From Actinomycetota bacterium (GTDB lineage: Bacteria > Actinomycetota > Actinomycetes > S36-B12 > UBA10799): a DNA stretch of 47,672 nt. The stretch spans positions 1-47,672 of the forward strand of contig CAUJDH010000023.1 in the NCBI GenBank assembly GCA_963169225.1. The letters are read 5' to 3'. Both the position numbers and the translations under genes were made by a program. The notes under the pieces were generated by a model, which had not been told where the DNA came from, did not search any database, and saw only the letters and a list, made by a program, of their open reading frames with translations. Below are positions 36,212 through 43,829 of the stretch, in pieces. Every line of letters starts with the position of its first letter. The first letter of the stretch is position 1.

Positions 36212-36931
36212 CTAGACGTCGGTGACGCGGACTCCGGCGTGCGACTTATAACGGCGGTTGATCGAGATCAAGTTGGCGGTTAACGCCTCAACTTGGTGTG
36301 CATTGCGTACGCGGCCTGCGTAGATTCCGCGCACTCCCGGTAGCAACTGCGCCAAGGCTTGAACCGTGTCGGTGGCTTCGCGGTCATCCCCCAACACCAG
36401 AACATCGGTGTCGAGTGACTCGACCGACTCGTCCAAGAGGAGCACTGCGCTGAGGTGATGGAACGCCGCAGTCACGATTGCCTCTGGCATGAGTTCACGG
36501 GCCTGCATGGCAGCACTGCCCTGCTCGACTGGCAACGCAAATGCGCCCTGCTTATCGAAGCCAAGTGGGTTCACACAGTCAATGACGATCTTGCCGGCAG
36601 CCGCACTTGCAACCTGGCTACAGAGAGCCTCGTGACCGGCCCACGGTACGGCGACCACAATCACATCTGCTTGGTCTGCGGCATCTTCGTTCGCGGCACC
36701 TGACACATTGTCGAGCCCGAACTCTCCGGCAATCTCTGCGGCACGCTCGGCGTCGCGCGAGCCGATTACAACACGAACGCCAGCACGAGCCCAGCGAAGC
36801 GCCAGTCCTCGCCCTTGTTCACCAGTTCCACCCAGCACTGCGACCGTCTGGCCCGTGACATCGGGCAGGTCAAATGGATCTTTAGTCGGCGGCTTTGAAA
36901 CTTGAGGAGAATCGCTAGCGGAATTAGTCAC
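36212..36931 (-). CDS. npdG: NADPH-dependent F420 reductase
   Basis: Passes hydride between NADPH and coenzyme F420. The N-terminal Rossmann motif VAVLGGTGEQGRGLALRWARAGVRVVIGSRDAERA, the AWAGHEAL-like VPWAGHEALCSQVA, and VIDCVNPLGFDKQG are typical of the NpdG/Fno family. Start: an ATG at 36970 is possible, but the GTG at 36931 follows GGGAGG by 9 bases and overlaps the stop of the upstream SPOR-like gene, giving 239 residues and translational coupling. The presence of the enzyme suggests this organism makes F420; no F420 synthesis gene is in the window. Confidence 0.9.
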   Translation of the reverse strand: MTNSASDSPQVSKPPTKDPFDLPDVTGQTVAVLGGTGEQGRGLALRWARAGVRVVIGSRDAERAAEIAGEFGLDNVSGAANEDAADQADVIVVAVPWAGHEALCSQVASAAAGKIVIDCVNPLGFDKQGAFALPVEQGSAAMQARELMPEAIVTAAFHHLSAVLLLDESVESLDTDVLVLGDDREATDTVQALAQLLPGVRGIYAGRVRNAHQVEALTANLISINRRYKSHAGVRVTDV

Positions 36932-37157
36932 CGCTTGCGCCCTCCCATGCCGAGTCTTGACCACGGGCATCCTTTTCGGCGCCTTTGTCGCCTTCCCATT
37001 CGGCGTTCTGCTTGGACCATTCGTCGTTGCGCTCTTTGACCTTGTCTAGTGCGTTCTGAGCCTCGAGTTCAGTGTCGAATGGGCCAAGACGCTCTGAGTT
37101 AGGCGCACCGGCTCCCTCTTCGACCTGATTCGTCAGAATGTTGTACCACCAAGCCAC
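36924..37157 (-). CDS. Small SPOR-like protein
   Basis: 77 residues, acidic and rich in Glu, Asp and Trp. MAWWYNILTNQVEEGAGAPNSERLGPFDTELEAQNALDKVKERNDEW matches a small actinobacterial family often annotated as SPOR-domain proteins, where a Tyr-Asn-x-x-x-Gly-x-Val-Glu lead and a LGPYDTxEEAExAL motif recur, and which often lies beside a methionine aminopeptidase gene, as here. It lacks a signal peptide, so binding of cell-wall glycan as in true SPOR domains is doubtful. GTG start with AAAGGAG at good spacing. It overlaps the F420 reductase start by 8 bases. Confidence 0.8.
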   Translation of the reverse strand: MAWWYNILTNQVEEGAGAPNSERLGPFDTELEAQNALDKVKERNDEWSKQNAEWEGDKGAEKDARGQDSAWEGASGD

Positions 37158-37252
37158 GATTTCTCCTTTGGTTTTTGACCAATTTGACCAACTGGCGTCG
37201 GAATAAGGCCGTTGGATGCGTTCGGCTACATAATGCCACTTAGACTAGCCGG

Positions 37253-38122
37253 ATGGCACTGCAACCAGGGACTCCTACACCTATTCGCACCGTTCCCTCT
37301 CACATTCCGGTACCTGACTATGTGGGCAAGCCGACTCCGCCGCCGTTTGCCGGTAGCGATATTCAGACGCCCGAGACAATCGAGAAAATGCGTATTGCTG
37401 GCCGAATCGCCGCTAACGCGCTGCACGAGGTAGGCCGCGCGGTCAAGCCCGGAGTGACCACCGACGAACTCGACAGGATCGGCCACGAGTACTTGTGCGA
37501 CCACGACGCATACCCGTCGACGTTGGGATACCCGGGAGCGCTCCGCAACGAGCCATTCCCCAAGTCACTGTGTGCCTCTATCAACGAGGTTATCTGCCAC
37601 GGGATCCCTGATACGACAGTCGTTGAGGATGGCGATATCGTCAACATCGACATCACCGCATTTATCGGTGGAGTGCATGGCGACACCAATGCCACATTCC
37701 TCGCTGGCGATGTCGACGAGGAGTCCCGTCTACTGGTTGAACGCACCCACGAGTCACTTATGCGAGCAATCAAAGCCGTGCAACCTGGCCGTGCTCTGAG
37801 CGTTATCGGTCGCGTGATCGAGTCCTATGCCAAGCGATTCGGTTATGGGACCGTACGCGACTTCACGGGCCATGGAATCTCCACGGCGTTCCACTCCGGG
37901 CTGATCGTGCTGCACTACGACGATCCGACCGTCCAGACCGTTATTGAGCCAGGCATGACCTTTACCATCGAACCGATGCTGACCCTGGGCACTATCGACT
38001 ACGACACGTGGGACGACACCTGGACGATTACCACCAAGGACAAGAAGCGCACCGCCCAGTTTGAGCACACCCTCGTCGTCACCGAAACCGGCGCCGAGAT
38101 CCTCACACTGCCGACGGAGTAA
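37253..38122 (+). CDS. map: Methionine aminopeptidase, type I
   Basis: 289 residues. Removes the initiator Met after deformylation. Five metal ligands are in view: [20 protein letters not shown] (two Asp), RDFTGHGIS (His), MTFTIEPML (Glu) and AQFEHTLVV (Glu). The roughly 40-residue N-terminal lead is rich in Pro ([19 protein letters not shown]) with PxxP sequences, as in the type Ic enzymes of actinobacteria. TAGACT lies 6 bases before the ATG, a leaderless start that confirms the lead is translated. It is divergent from the SPOR-like gene. Confidence 0.96.
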   Translation: MALQPGTPTPIRTVPSHIPVPDYVGKPTPPPFAGSDIQTPETIEKMRIAGRIAANALHEVGRAVKPGVTTDELDRIGHEYLCDHDAYPSTLGYPGALRNEPFPKSLCASINEVICHGIPDTTVVEDGDIVNIDITAFIGGVHGDTNATFLAGDVDEESRLLVERTHESLMRAIKAVQPGRALSVIGRVIESYAKRFGYGTVRDFTGHGISTAFHSGLIVLHYDDPTVQTVIEPGMTFTIEPMLTLGTIDYDTWDDTWTITTKDKKRTAQFEHTLVVTETGAEILTLPTE

Positions 38123-38210
38123 GCGAGCAATAGACTCCTGGATTCTCTAGGCTCAGGATTGAAAGTACTTGCCGTCGATCCCCGACGAACCTAGAACCTA
38201 AGGATCTCTT

Positions 38211-38999
38211 ATGCCAAGTTCATCTGGACCCACCTCAGGTACCACCACTCGCTGGCCAGCAGATGTCAAGACGCTGGCAATCGATATCGGAGGAACCGGC
38301 CTCAAGGCTTCGGTACTGGACTCCGCAGGCGACATGATGGCCGACCGAGTTCGCATGGACACCCCCTACCCATGTCCGCCAGATCGGCTAGCCAAAGAGC
38401 TAATCGATCTCGTTCAACCGCTGCCCGAGTATCAACGTGTTTCCGTCGGGTTCCCAGGTTTGGTTCGACACGGTGTTGTGATCGAAGTCCCTGCTTTCTC
38501 GCGCAACGAATATGGCGGGCCTGCGATCCCCGAGCTAGTTGAGCAATGGCATCGTTACGACCTTGCGGGTGCACTCACCAAGGCGTTCAAGGTACCGGTC
38601 AAGGTCGCGAACGACGCGGATGTTCAAGGATGCGCGGTCGTCGAAGGCAAGGGGTTCGAGTTCGTGATGACCCTGGGCACCGGAGTCGGAACAGCGCTGT
38701 TCTCAGACGGAGTGCTACTCCCCCATATGGATCTTTCGCATGCCAAATGGGAGAAAGGCCAGTCTTACGATATTCGCCTAGGCAACCTTGAGCGCAAACG
38801 GATCGGAAAGAAGAAGTGGATCAAGCGGGTGCTGCGCGCAATTCCTGACTTTGCCGAGTTCATCCAATACGACAAGATCTACATCGGCGGCGGCAATGCC
38901 AAGAAGCTCGAAGGTGAGAATCTGCCTTCGAACGCCAAAATTGTGCCCAACGCGGCAGGCATCCTCGGTGGAATCCGAATCTGGGATCTAGACAAGTAG
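38211..38999 (+). CDS. ppgK: Polyphosphate glucokinase
   Basis: 262 residues. Phosphorylates glucose using polyphosphate (and usually ATP). ROK-type motifs: LAIDIGGTGLKASVLDSAG (phosphate binding), VSVGFPGLVRHGVV, KVANDADVQGCAVVEGKGFEFVMTLGTGVGTALF, LLPHMDLSHAKW and IYIGGGNAKKLEGENLP. The first stretch, and the HxxxxKGQSYD-like KWEKGQSYDIRLG block, are specific to the actinobacterial PPGK group rather than ordinary glucokinases. AAGGAT precedes the ATG. The RNase P RNA gene converges on it 32 bases downstream. Confidence 0.95.
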   Translation: MPSSSGPTSGTTTRWPADVKTLAIDIGGTGLKASVLDSAGDMMADRVRMDTPYPCPPDRLAKELIDLVQPLPEYQRVSVGFPGLVRHGVVIEVPAFSRNEYGGPAIPELVEQWHRYDLAGALTKAFKVPVKVANDADVQGCAVVEGKGFEFVMTLGTGVGTALFSDGVLLPHMDLSHAKWEKGQSYDIRLGNLERKRIGKKKWIKRVLRAIPDFAEFIQYDKIYIGGGNAKKLEGENLPSNAKIVPNAAGILGGIRIWDLDK

Positions 39000-39031
39000 A
39001 CGCTCAGCGACTCGGCCATCATTGCAATGAG

Positions 39032-39449
39032 GGAATGAGTCGACCTGTAAGCCGGATCCTGTTGCTCGCCTGTTAGGGGCGAGCCGGTGATCATCCATCT
39101 GGGATCGCCGTTACCGACGACCTCGTGCGATCTACCAGCGAACATTGAGCGAGCAGCTCGTTCGCAACGCCTGCATCCCGCCTAGGCATGGGCACAGACT
39201 TCTTGATCTTGCTCCGGGTGGGGTTTACCAAGCCACGTGAGTCACCTCGCGTGCTGGTGGTCTCTTACACCACCTTTTCACCCTTACCGCTGGCCTAAGC
39301 CAGAGGCGGTTTGTTTTCTGCGGCACTTTCCCTCGGGTCGCCCCGGGTGGCTGTTAGCCACCACCCTGCTCTGCGGAGTCCGGACTTTCCTCGACGATGC
39401 TGATGAATAAGGCACCCACATCGCCGCGATCACCCGGTCGACTCATTCC
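39032..39449 (-). ncRNA. rnpB: RNase P RNA, bacterial type A
   Basis: Catalytic RNA that trims the 5' ends of tRNA precursors. On the minus strand it begins GGAATGAGTCGACCGGG and holds the near-universal GAGGAAAGTCCGGACTCC (complement around 39376-39393), the central region with AAGGGTGAAAAGGTGG, and GGCTTACAGGTCGACTCATT at the end. The two ends pair perfectly over 13 bases (39032-39044 with 39437-39449) as helix P1. The length of about 418 bases is in the actinobacterial range. Open frames on either strand here are spurious. A -10/-35 pair fits just upstream. Confidence 0.97.
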
Positions 39450-39456
39450 ACCTTCA

Positions 39457-39486
39457 AGGGTACTCGCGATGTTTGATCGACGGCAA
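39457..39486 (-). promoter_or_regulatory. Probable rnpB promoter
   Basis: On the minus strand TTGCCG (39486-39481), 18 bases, then TACCCT (39462-39457), which ends 8 bases before the predicted RNA 5' end at 39449. Both hexamers and the spacing fit a housekeeping promoter. Confidence 0.55.
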
Positions 39487-39521
39487 GAGTGGGCAAAACA
39501 CTCTTACCGAGCAAAGACATA

Positions 39522-39558
39522 AGAAAACCCCTCCACATATGGGATGGAGGGGTTTTCT
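39522..39558 (-). terminator. Strong terminator upstream of rnpB
   Basis: Perfect 14-bp stem AGAAAACCCCTCCA (39522-39535) with TGGAGGGGTTTTCT (39545-39558). The arms end in A4 and T4 tracts, giving U-runs in either direction. On the minus strand it would end RNA coming from the RNase H side before rnpB begins. Confidence 0.8.
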
Positions 39559-39786
39559 ACTGTTCAAAAAGTTCGACTCAGCGGCGGGGGATCCGCTTTT
39601 CCAACCCCCGGTACGCCATAAAGTTGCTCGGTCCTCGTCCAAAACCGACAACGGCGACCTCACGGTCGGATGTGCCTAACTTTCCTTGTGAACACTGCCC
39701 AGTTAACCGGTCGGGACCGGCACTTACAAGCCAGCCTTCAGCCGAGTAACCCAAAAGGGTGACGAGTGTGACAAACCTTCATCTAG

Positions 39787-40233
39787 CTAGAAACGACGAA
39801 GTATTTCGAGCTCATCAGATCCGCTTCCCCTTGAGTCCAGCAACTCGTTGACAAGTGCATCGGCTGCCTTGTTCTGCTCGCGCGGAACCCAGGTATAGGT
39901 CACAGATTTCCCTCGCGCAATCCCCTGGCCTTCAATAGCCAGTTTGCGAAGCGCATCGTTTTTGATCTTCCAACGGCCACTCATCTGCTCCACCACAAGT
40001 TTGGAGTCCAAGCGGGCTTCCACCTCGGCATCAGCGTCCAGCTCAAAGGCGAGTGCGAGACCCTCAAGCAGGCCGGTGTACTCAGCCACATTGTTCGTGG
40101 TTTCTCCCAGGTAGCCAGCCTTTTCGACAAGCACCTCACCGGTGTCGGCGCGACGAACTACCGTTCCATAAGCGGCAGGACCAGGGTTTCCACGCGAACC
40201 ACCATCTGCCTCAATAATGAACTTGGCAGCCAC
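39787..40233 (-). CDS. Ribonuclease H-like protein, single domain
   Basis: 148 residues. FIIEADGGSRGNPGPAAYG (first Asp), NNVAEYTGLLEGL (Glu), VEARLDSKLVVEQM (Asp) and NKAADALVNELL (last Asp) form the DEDD site of RNase HI-type enzymes that cut RNA in RNA-DNA hybrids. The mycobacterial gene in this position is, from memory, fused to a CobC-like phosphatase domain; here the frame stops after the RNase H domain and nothing like CobC follows. The GTG start shares its first base with the TAG of the upstream zinc-ribbon gene, so translation is coupled. Specific DNA repair or primer-removal role not determined. Confidence 0.93.
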   Translation of the reverse strand: MAAKFIIEADGGSRGNPGPAAYGTVVRRADTGEVLVEKAGYLGETTNNVAEYTGLLEGLALAFELDADAEVEARLDSKLVVEQMSGRWKIKNDALRKLAIEGQGIARGKSVTYTWVPREQNKAADALVNELLDSRGSGSDELEILRRF

Positions 40234-40943
40234 TACTGGTCACCATCCACTACCAAGATCGATCGGCACTCGTCGCAACGGTGAACATCGTCGGCTGGAG
40301 CCTCTTTCAACGCCTTGATGTCGACCGGCGACAGTTGCAGGTTACAAGCACCACAGCGATCCCCTTTGAGCTTGGCCGCTACAACACCCCCGTGGTCAAG
40401 GCGGAGTTTGTGGTAGAGCTTGGTGAGGTCGGTGACTCCAAGTTCGTCGTTGATCGTGTCGCGCTTTTGCTTAGCTTCCTTAACCTGGGAATCGAGATCA
40501 TCCTTGGCTTTGGTCTCGGCTTCGCGCGCAGCCTCCAATGAGGCTGCAATCTCGGCCGCTTGCTTAGTCAGGTCGGCAGCCTCGGACTCAGCCTTCTCCG
40601 CGACCTCCATTGCCTCAAGCTGCTCGTCCTCGAGATCAGACTGACGACGTTGTAGGGACGCAACCTCGTGCTGGAGGTCTTCGAGCTGTTTGGCGCTCGA
40701 CACCGAGCCGGAATCCAAGAGCTGTTGATCTTTGGTAATTCGAGCACGGACTTGGTTTACGGCTTCTTCTGCTTTGACAAGTTCACGACTGGTGTCAGCA
40801 ACGTTCGCCTGAGCCTGTCCGACTTTGAGCTCCAAATCTGCATACTGTGACTGGAGATCTGCGACAGTCTGCGTCTCAGGCAAGGTGTCCAGCTTGTGCT
40901 TCAACTGGTCGAGCTGAGCATCAGCGGCTTGCAGTTCGACCAA
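40233..40943 (-). CDS. Coiled-coil protein with C-terminal zinc ribbon
   Basis: 236 residues. Residues 1-165 are an almost unbroken helix rich in Glu, Gln, Lys and Ala with heptad character, a long coiled-coil hairpin. The C-terminus has CGACNLQL and CDECRSIL, a four-cysteine zinc ribbon. This is the conserved bacterial zinc-ribbon family (resembling chlamydial CT398 and mycobacterial Rv2229c). Function is unknown; nucleic acid or protein-complex binding is possible. The start is a TTG at 40943 without a clear ribosome site or leaderless element, so the exact N-terminus is uncertain. It is coupled to the RNase H gene and follows the NIF3 gene by 59 bases; the three form a likely operon conserved in actinobacteria. 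Confidence 0.88.
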   Translation of the reverse strand: MVELQAADAQLDQLKHKLDTLPETQTVADLQSQYADLELKVGQAQANVADTSRELVKAEEAVNQVRARITKDQQLLDSGSVSSAKQLEDLQHEVASLQRRQSDLEDEQLEAMEVAEKAESEAADLTKQAAEIAASLEAAREAETKAKDDLDSQVKEAKQKRDTINDELGVTDLTKLYHKLRLDHGGVVAAKLKGDRCGACNLQLSPVDIKALKEAPADDVHRCDECRSILVVDGDQ

Positions 40944-41002
40944 TTTGATTTGTTGCGGTATCGAGGCTTTCAGCGGATTCCCTTTCGTCGTCTCTCTACA
41001 GC

Positions 41003-41860
41003 CTAGGCGCTGCTACCCGACTCGAGATGCAAGACCCACGGATCGGTTGGCTGTTCATAGACAGCGACAGGAACTTCAATCCCGTTATCCCCAAGCCAAG
41101 TCGCGATACTACGAGCTGCCACCGCGCACCATGGGAACTCACTGGCCCAATGCGGGATGTCAACTACTGCGCAGCCTCCGGCATCGAGATGGTCGCGTGT
41201 GCGGTGATGCTTGAGGTCTGAGGTCAAATAGACATCAACACCAAGTGGCTCCAATAGATCCAAATACGAGTCACCGGACCCACCACAAACGGCGACGCGC
41301 TGCACCATACGATCCAAGTCGCCTGCGACGCGAACGCCTTGCGCGGTAGCAGGGGTGGCGTCAGCAACAAGCGAGGCAAAGTCACGCAAACTCATCGGAG
41401 TCTCGAGTGCGCCTACTCGACCAATTCCTACAGGTCCCGATTCACCTAATCCAACAACTTCGGATTCGATGATTTCGATCGGAACAGTATTGCTAAGTCC
41501 GAGCGCAGCAGCCAAAGCATCGGAGACTCCGGGGTTCGCTGCGTCGGCATTGGTGTGTGCAACCATCAACGCAATCTTTCCCTCGATCAGTCGATGTACG
41601 AACTCGCCCTTAAAGCGCTCCTCTGATACTTCATGTACGCCACTTAAGAACAACGGATGATGGACGAGAACGAAATTGGCTTCATTGGATTCGGCAAAAT
41701 CGATCACCTCGTGTGTGAGATCTACGGCCACGACAACGCCAGTGACCTCTTGATCGAGACGTCCACACACAAGCCCGATTTGATCCCAGTCAGATTTGCG
41801 TGCTGGCGGATACAGCTTCTCAACAAGCTCTACGAGGTCGCGTGTAGTCAGTTCGCTCAC
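41003..41860 (-). CDS. NIF3-like metal-binding protein
   Basis: 285 residues. Blocks: PPARKSDWDQIGLVCG, NFVLVHHPLFLSGV (metal His pair), VAHTNADAANPGVSDALA, RVAVCGGSGDSY and the end VVDIPHWASEFPW with the His and Glu ligands. The family forms toroid hexamers with two metals per subunit; it has been annotated as a GTP cyclohydrolase 1 type 2 homologue, but its in vivo reaction is not settled. The GTG start has TAAGGT 6 bases upstream, a leaderless start. It is first in the presumed NIF3, zinc-ribbon, RNase H operon. Confidence 0.92.
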   Translation of the reverse strand: MSELTTRDLVELVEKLYPPARKSDWDQIGLVCGRLDQEVTGVVVAVDLTHEVIDFAESNEANFVLVHHPLFLSGVHEVSEERFKGEFVHRLIEGKIALMVAHTNADAANPGVSDALAAALGLSNTVPIEIIESEVVGLGESGPVGIGRVGALETPMSLRDFASLVADATPATAQGVRVAGDLDRMVQRVAVCGGSGDSYLDLLEPLGVDVYLTSDLKHHRTRDHLDAGGCAVVDIPHWASEFPWCAVAARSIATWLGDNGIEVPVAVYEQPTDPWVLHLESGSSA

Positions 41861-41877
41861 AAGTTCACCTTAGTGCT

Positions 41878-42840
41878 CTACCCGGAGGAGCGCCAAAGAA
41901 CAGCGGCATCGGTTCCCCAAGCCATGGTCAAGTGGGCCACAACACCCACTGCGATCGACTTGAGTTTGAGTGAGACATAGCCGAGCAGTAGACCGCCGAT
42001 GAGACTCGACAAGCATTCGGGAAGCGGCTTACCCAAATGGATCAGGCAGTACGACAGCGCCATGAGCGCTACCGCATGGACGCCCACGACCTTGTTCCCC
42101 GCATGCACAAGAAAACCGCGAAAAAAGAACTCGAGCGCAACGAATGAGAGCCCGTACACAAGCTCGAAGATCAATAGCTTAGTCACACCGTTGGGATCAT
42201 CGGGCTGCATCGAGTAGAAGGGGTACATATGTTGGAAGCGCAGATCTGCAGTGGCTAGCCATACAAGCACTGCGATCACAGGCGCCACTAACAAAAACAT
42301 CATGACCTCGGTCTTGACGAATGAGAGCGATAAACCGTAGCCACGGATTCGCTGTCCAAAAACCTTGGCGTAGATGACTGGGATCAACACATAAAGCGCG
42401 ATCGATGCGAGTGCCCACCACAAGAGCTGCACGAACTTTGGGTCTGTCGAGTGCGCAACAGCGTCCATGCTGCCGAGGCCTGGAACTGATTGAACACTGA
42501 TCCGTGGCACATAAGTGATGAGCCCTGGCCCTAGCACTAATAGGAGCACCCACCATGCTCCGGCGCCCCAATGGCGTTCGCTTCGTCCGGACCAGAGCCA
42601 CACTCCCAATCCGAGAATCAATGACGGCGCAAACACAATGAGGCTTCGCCAACCGGAACCGGCGGCCCAGCTGTTGAACGAGAACACTTCGTAGTTGATC
42701 CAGACCATCACGAGCGCGACAAGCACGCAGCTGGCCATCACTGCAACCGCCCGTCGACCAAACTCGCGAGCGACCCAAAATCCGATCACCGCACAAGCAA
42801 TCACCACGATCGCGAACAGCAGCCATAAGTCTTCAACCAC
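41878..42840 (-). CDS. CPBP-family intramembrane protease-like protein
   Basis: Many membrane helices, 320 residues from the start preferred here. The CPBP motifs are near the C-terminus: FVALEFFFRGFLVH (Glu and Arg of motif 1), SYCLIHLGKPLPECLSSLIGGLLLGY (His of motif 2) and VGVVAHLTMAW (His of motif 3). This is the subgroup with EFFFRG and HLGKPLPE. Members are CAAX-protease-like glutamic intramembrane peptidases; substrates in actinobacteria are mostly unknown. The frame opens at a GTG at 42879, one base from the divergent crcB start. The GTG at 42840 has TATTGT exactly 6 bases upstream and leaves a 40-base gap, so I take it as the leaderless start. Confidence 0.85.
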   Translation of the reverse strand: MVEDLWLLFAIVVIACAVIGFWVAREFGRRAVAVMASCVLVALVMVWINYEVFSFNSWAAGSGWRSLIVFAPSLILGLGVWLWSGRSERHWGAGAWWVLLLVLGPGLITYVPRISVQSVPGLGSMDAVAHSTDPKFVQLLWWALASIALYVLIPVIYAKVFGQRIRGYGLSLSFVKTEVMMFLLVAPVIAVLVWLATADLRFQHMYPFYSMQPDDPNGVTKLLIFELVYGLSFVALEFFFRGFLVHAGNKVVGVHAVALMALSYCLIHLGKPLPECLSSLIGGLLLGYVSLKLKSIAVGVVAHLTMAWGTDAAVLWRSSG

Positions 42841-42880
42841 AAAGAAACAATAGGCGATTTCGAGCGGTAGGCTTCCCACT

Positions 42881-43357
42881 ATGGCTCAAGTCAAGGCATC
42901 GCGGCGCGAAACAATGGTCACGCTCGGCCTTGTTGGTCTAGGTGGTGCGATCGGCACCCTACTTCGCTACCTATTGAGCGAGGCTATTCCAACCCCCGAT
43001 GGCCTCCCCTTAGGAATCTTGATCATCAACGTGGTTGGCGCATTTCTACTAGGTGCCTTTATTGGGTTCCTCGCAGCCCGCGACATACATAATGAGCATG
43101 AACGACGCTTACGTCTCCTCATCGCCACCGGCCTTATGGGCGGGTTCACCACCTACAGCGCATTCGCCGACGACAGTGCTCTCCTGCTTGATCATCAACG
43201 AATAACCGCTGCGGTTATCTATATTGCGGCCACCTTGATCTTCGGTGGAATCGCTTCATGGCTGGGAATTGTGACCGGTCGCTCGGTCGGCAATGGCTCT
43301 CAACCGGACTCCTCAGCCCCGCGCTCGAATGGGTCCGATAGCAGGGGTGCGGCATGA
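42881..43357 (+). CDS. crcB: Fluoride channel subunit, CrcB/FluC (first)
   Basis: 158 residues, four membrane helices. GLGGAIGTLLRYLLSE at the start, ILIINVVGAFLLGAFIGF with the channel Asn, and LMGGFTTYSAFADD with the Phe-box region are family hallmarks. It forms a dual-topology dimer that lets fluoride leave the cell. Gram-positives often encode two unequal halves as here. The C-terminal 25 residues are polar and extra. TAGGCT 7 bases before the ATG gives a leaderless start. It overlaps the second crcB by ATGA. I see no fluoride riboswitch upstream, and the short gap leaves no space for one. Confidence 0.92.
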   Translation: MAQVKASRRETMVTLGLVGLGGAIGTLLRYLLSEAIPTPDGLPLGILIINVVGAFLLGAFIGFLAARDIHNEHERRLRLLIATGLMGGFTTYSAFADDSALLLDHQRITAAVIYIAATLIFGGIASWLGIVTGRSVGNGSQPDSSAPRSNGSDSRGAA

Positions 43358-43719
43358 ATGGAGTCCTACTCGCACTTTTAGTTGCCGTCGCAGGTGGTCT
43401 CGGCGCTATTGCTCGCTATTACATCGATACGTCATTCCCAGAATCTATCCGCGAAAAATTTCCCATAGGCATCCTCGTCGTCAACATCAGCGGCTCGTTC
43501 ACACTCGGACTCGTTACGGGAAGTGCCACCCACCTGGGAGTGTGGGCAACGATCCTTGGTGTGGGATTCCTTGGTGGCTACACGACGTTCAGCACGGCCA
43601 GCCTTGACACAGTAACGATGCTCATGGAACGTCGAGTGGCACCTGCCCTAGTCAATAGCGTGGGAATGGCAATTCTCTGCGTAATTGCCGCAATTCTGGG
43701 CATCGCAATAACCAGTTAG
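43354..43719 (+). CDS. crcB: Fluoride channel subunit, CrcB/FluC (second)
   Basis: 121 residues, four membrane helices. GGLGAIARYYIDTSFPE, ILVVNISGSFTLGLVTG and GFLGGYTTFSTASLDT match the family. It overlaps the first crcB by four bases, so the two subunits are made together and likely form a heterodimer in opposite membrane orientation. The positively charged segments differ between the two, as expected of a pair fixed in opposite topologies, though I did not count charges rigorously. A long hairpin follows the stop. Confidence 0.92.
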   Translation: MNGVLLALLVAVAGGLGAIARYYIDTSFPESIREKFPIGILVVNISGSFTLGLVTGSATHLGVWATILGVGFLGGYTTFSTASLDTVTMLMERRVAPALVNSVGMAILCVIAAILGIAITS

Positions 43720-43745
43720 CTACCGCGACTGGGCGACCTCTACAG

Positions 43746-43794
43746 AAGTTGCGGTGCATTTCTGCACTTATAGACAAGAAATACACCGCAACTT
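43746..43794. terminator. Two-way hairpin terminator between crcB and a subtilase gene
   Basis: AAGTTGCGGTG (43746-43756) pairs with CACCGCAACTT (43784-43794). After one mismatch, ATTTCT (43758-43763) pairs with AGAAAT (43777-43782). It separates convergent genes. Confidence 0.75.
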
Positions 43795-43829
43795 TGATGA
43801 AGGTGTCGATCACGCAAGCAAACTGACAA

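Larger units (their letters stand above)
39450..39786. other. Structured gap between RNase H and rnpB
   Basis: 337 bases without a credible protein. It holds the rnpB promoter, a small hairpin (AAGAGTG 39485-39491, CACTCTT 39499-39505), a strong terminator (39522-39558), a G5/C5 stem (39586-39590 with 39605-39609) and a palindrome CCGGTC-GG-GACCGG (39707-39720). It may be a 230-base 3' region of the RNase H transcript or a separate minus-strand small RNA ending at the terminator. I could not match it to tmRNA, SRP RNA, 6S RNA or a tRNA. Confidence 0.4.

Noticed and set aside
39561-39640. Possible tRNA-like 3' half near rnpB (GTTCGACTC followed by a G/C stem)
   Set aside because: No acceptor stem, anticodon arm or D arm can be folded around it on either strand.
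39473-39749. Overlapping short frames (68 and 86 codons) between rnpB and RNase H
   Set aside because: They run through a strong hairpin terminator, have no ribosome site and no family-like sequence.
42800-42880. Fluoride riboswitch upstream of crcB
   Set aside because: The gap is only about 40 bases, inside the neighbouring promoter, and no riboswitch core is visible; the start is leaderless.
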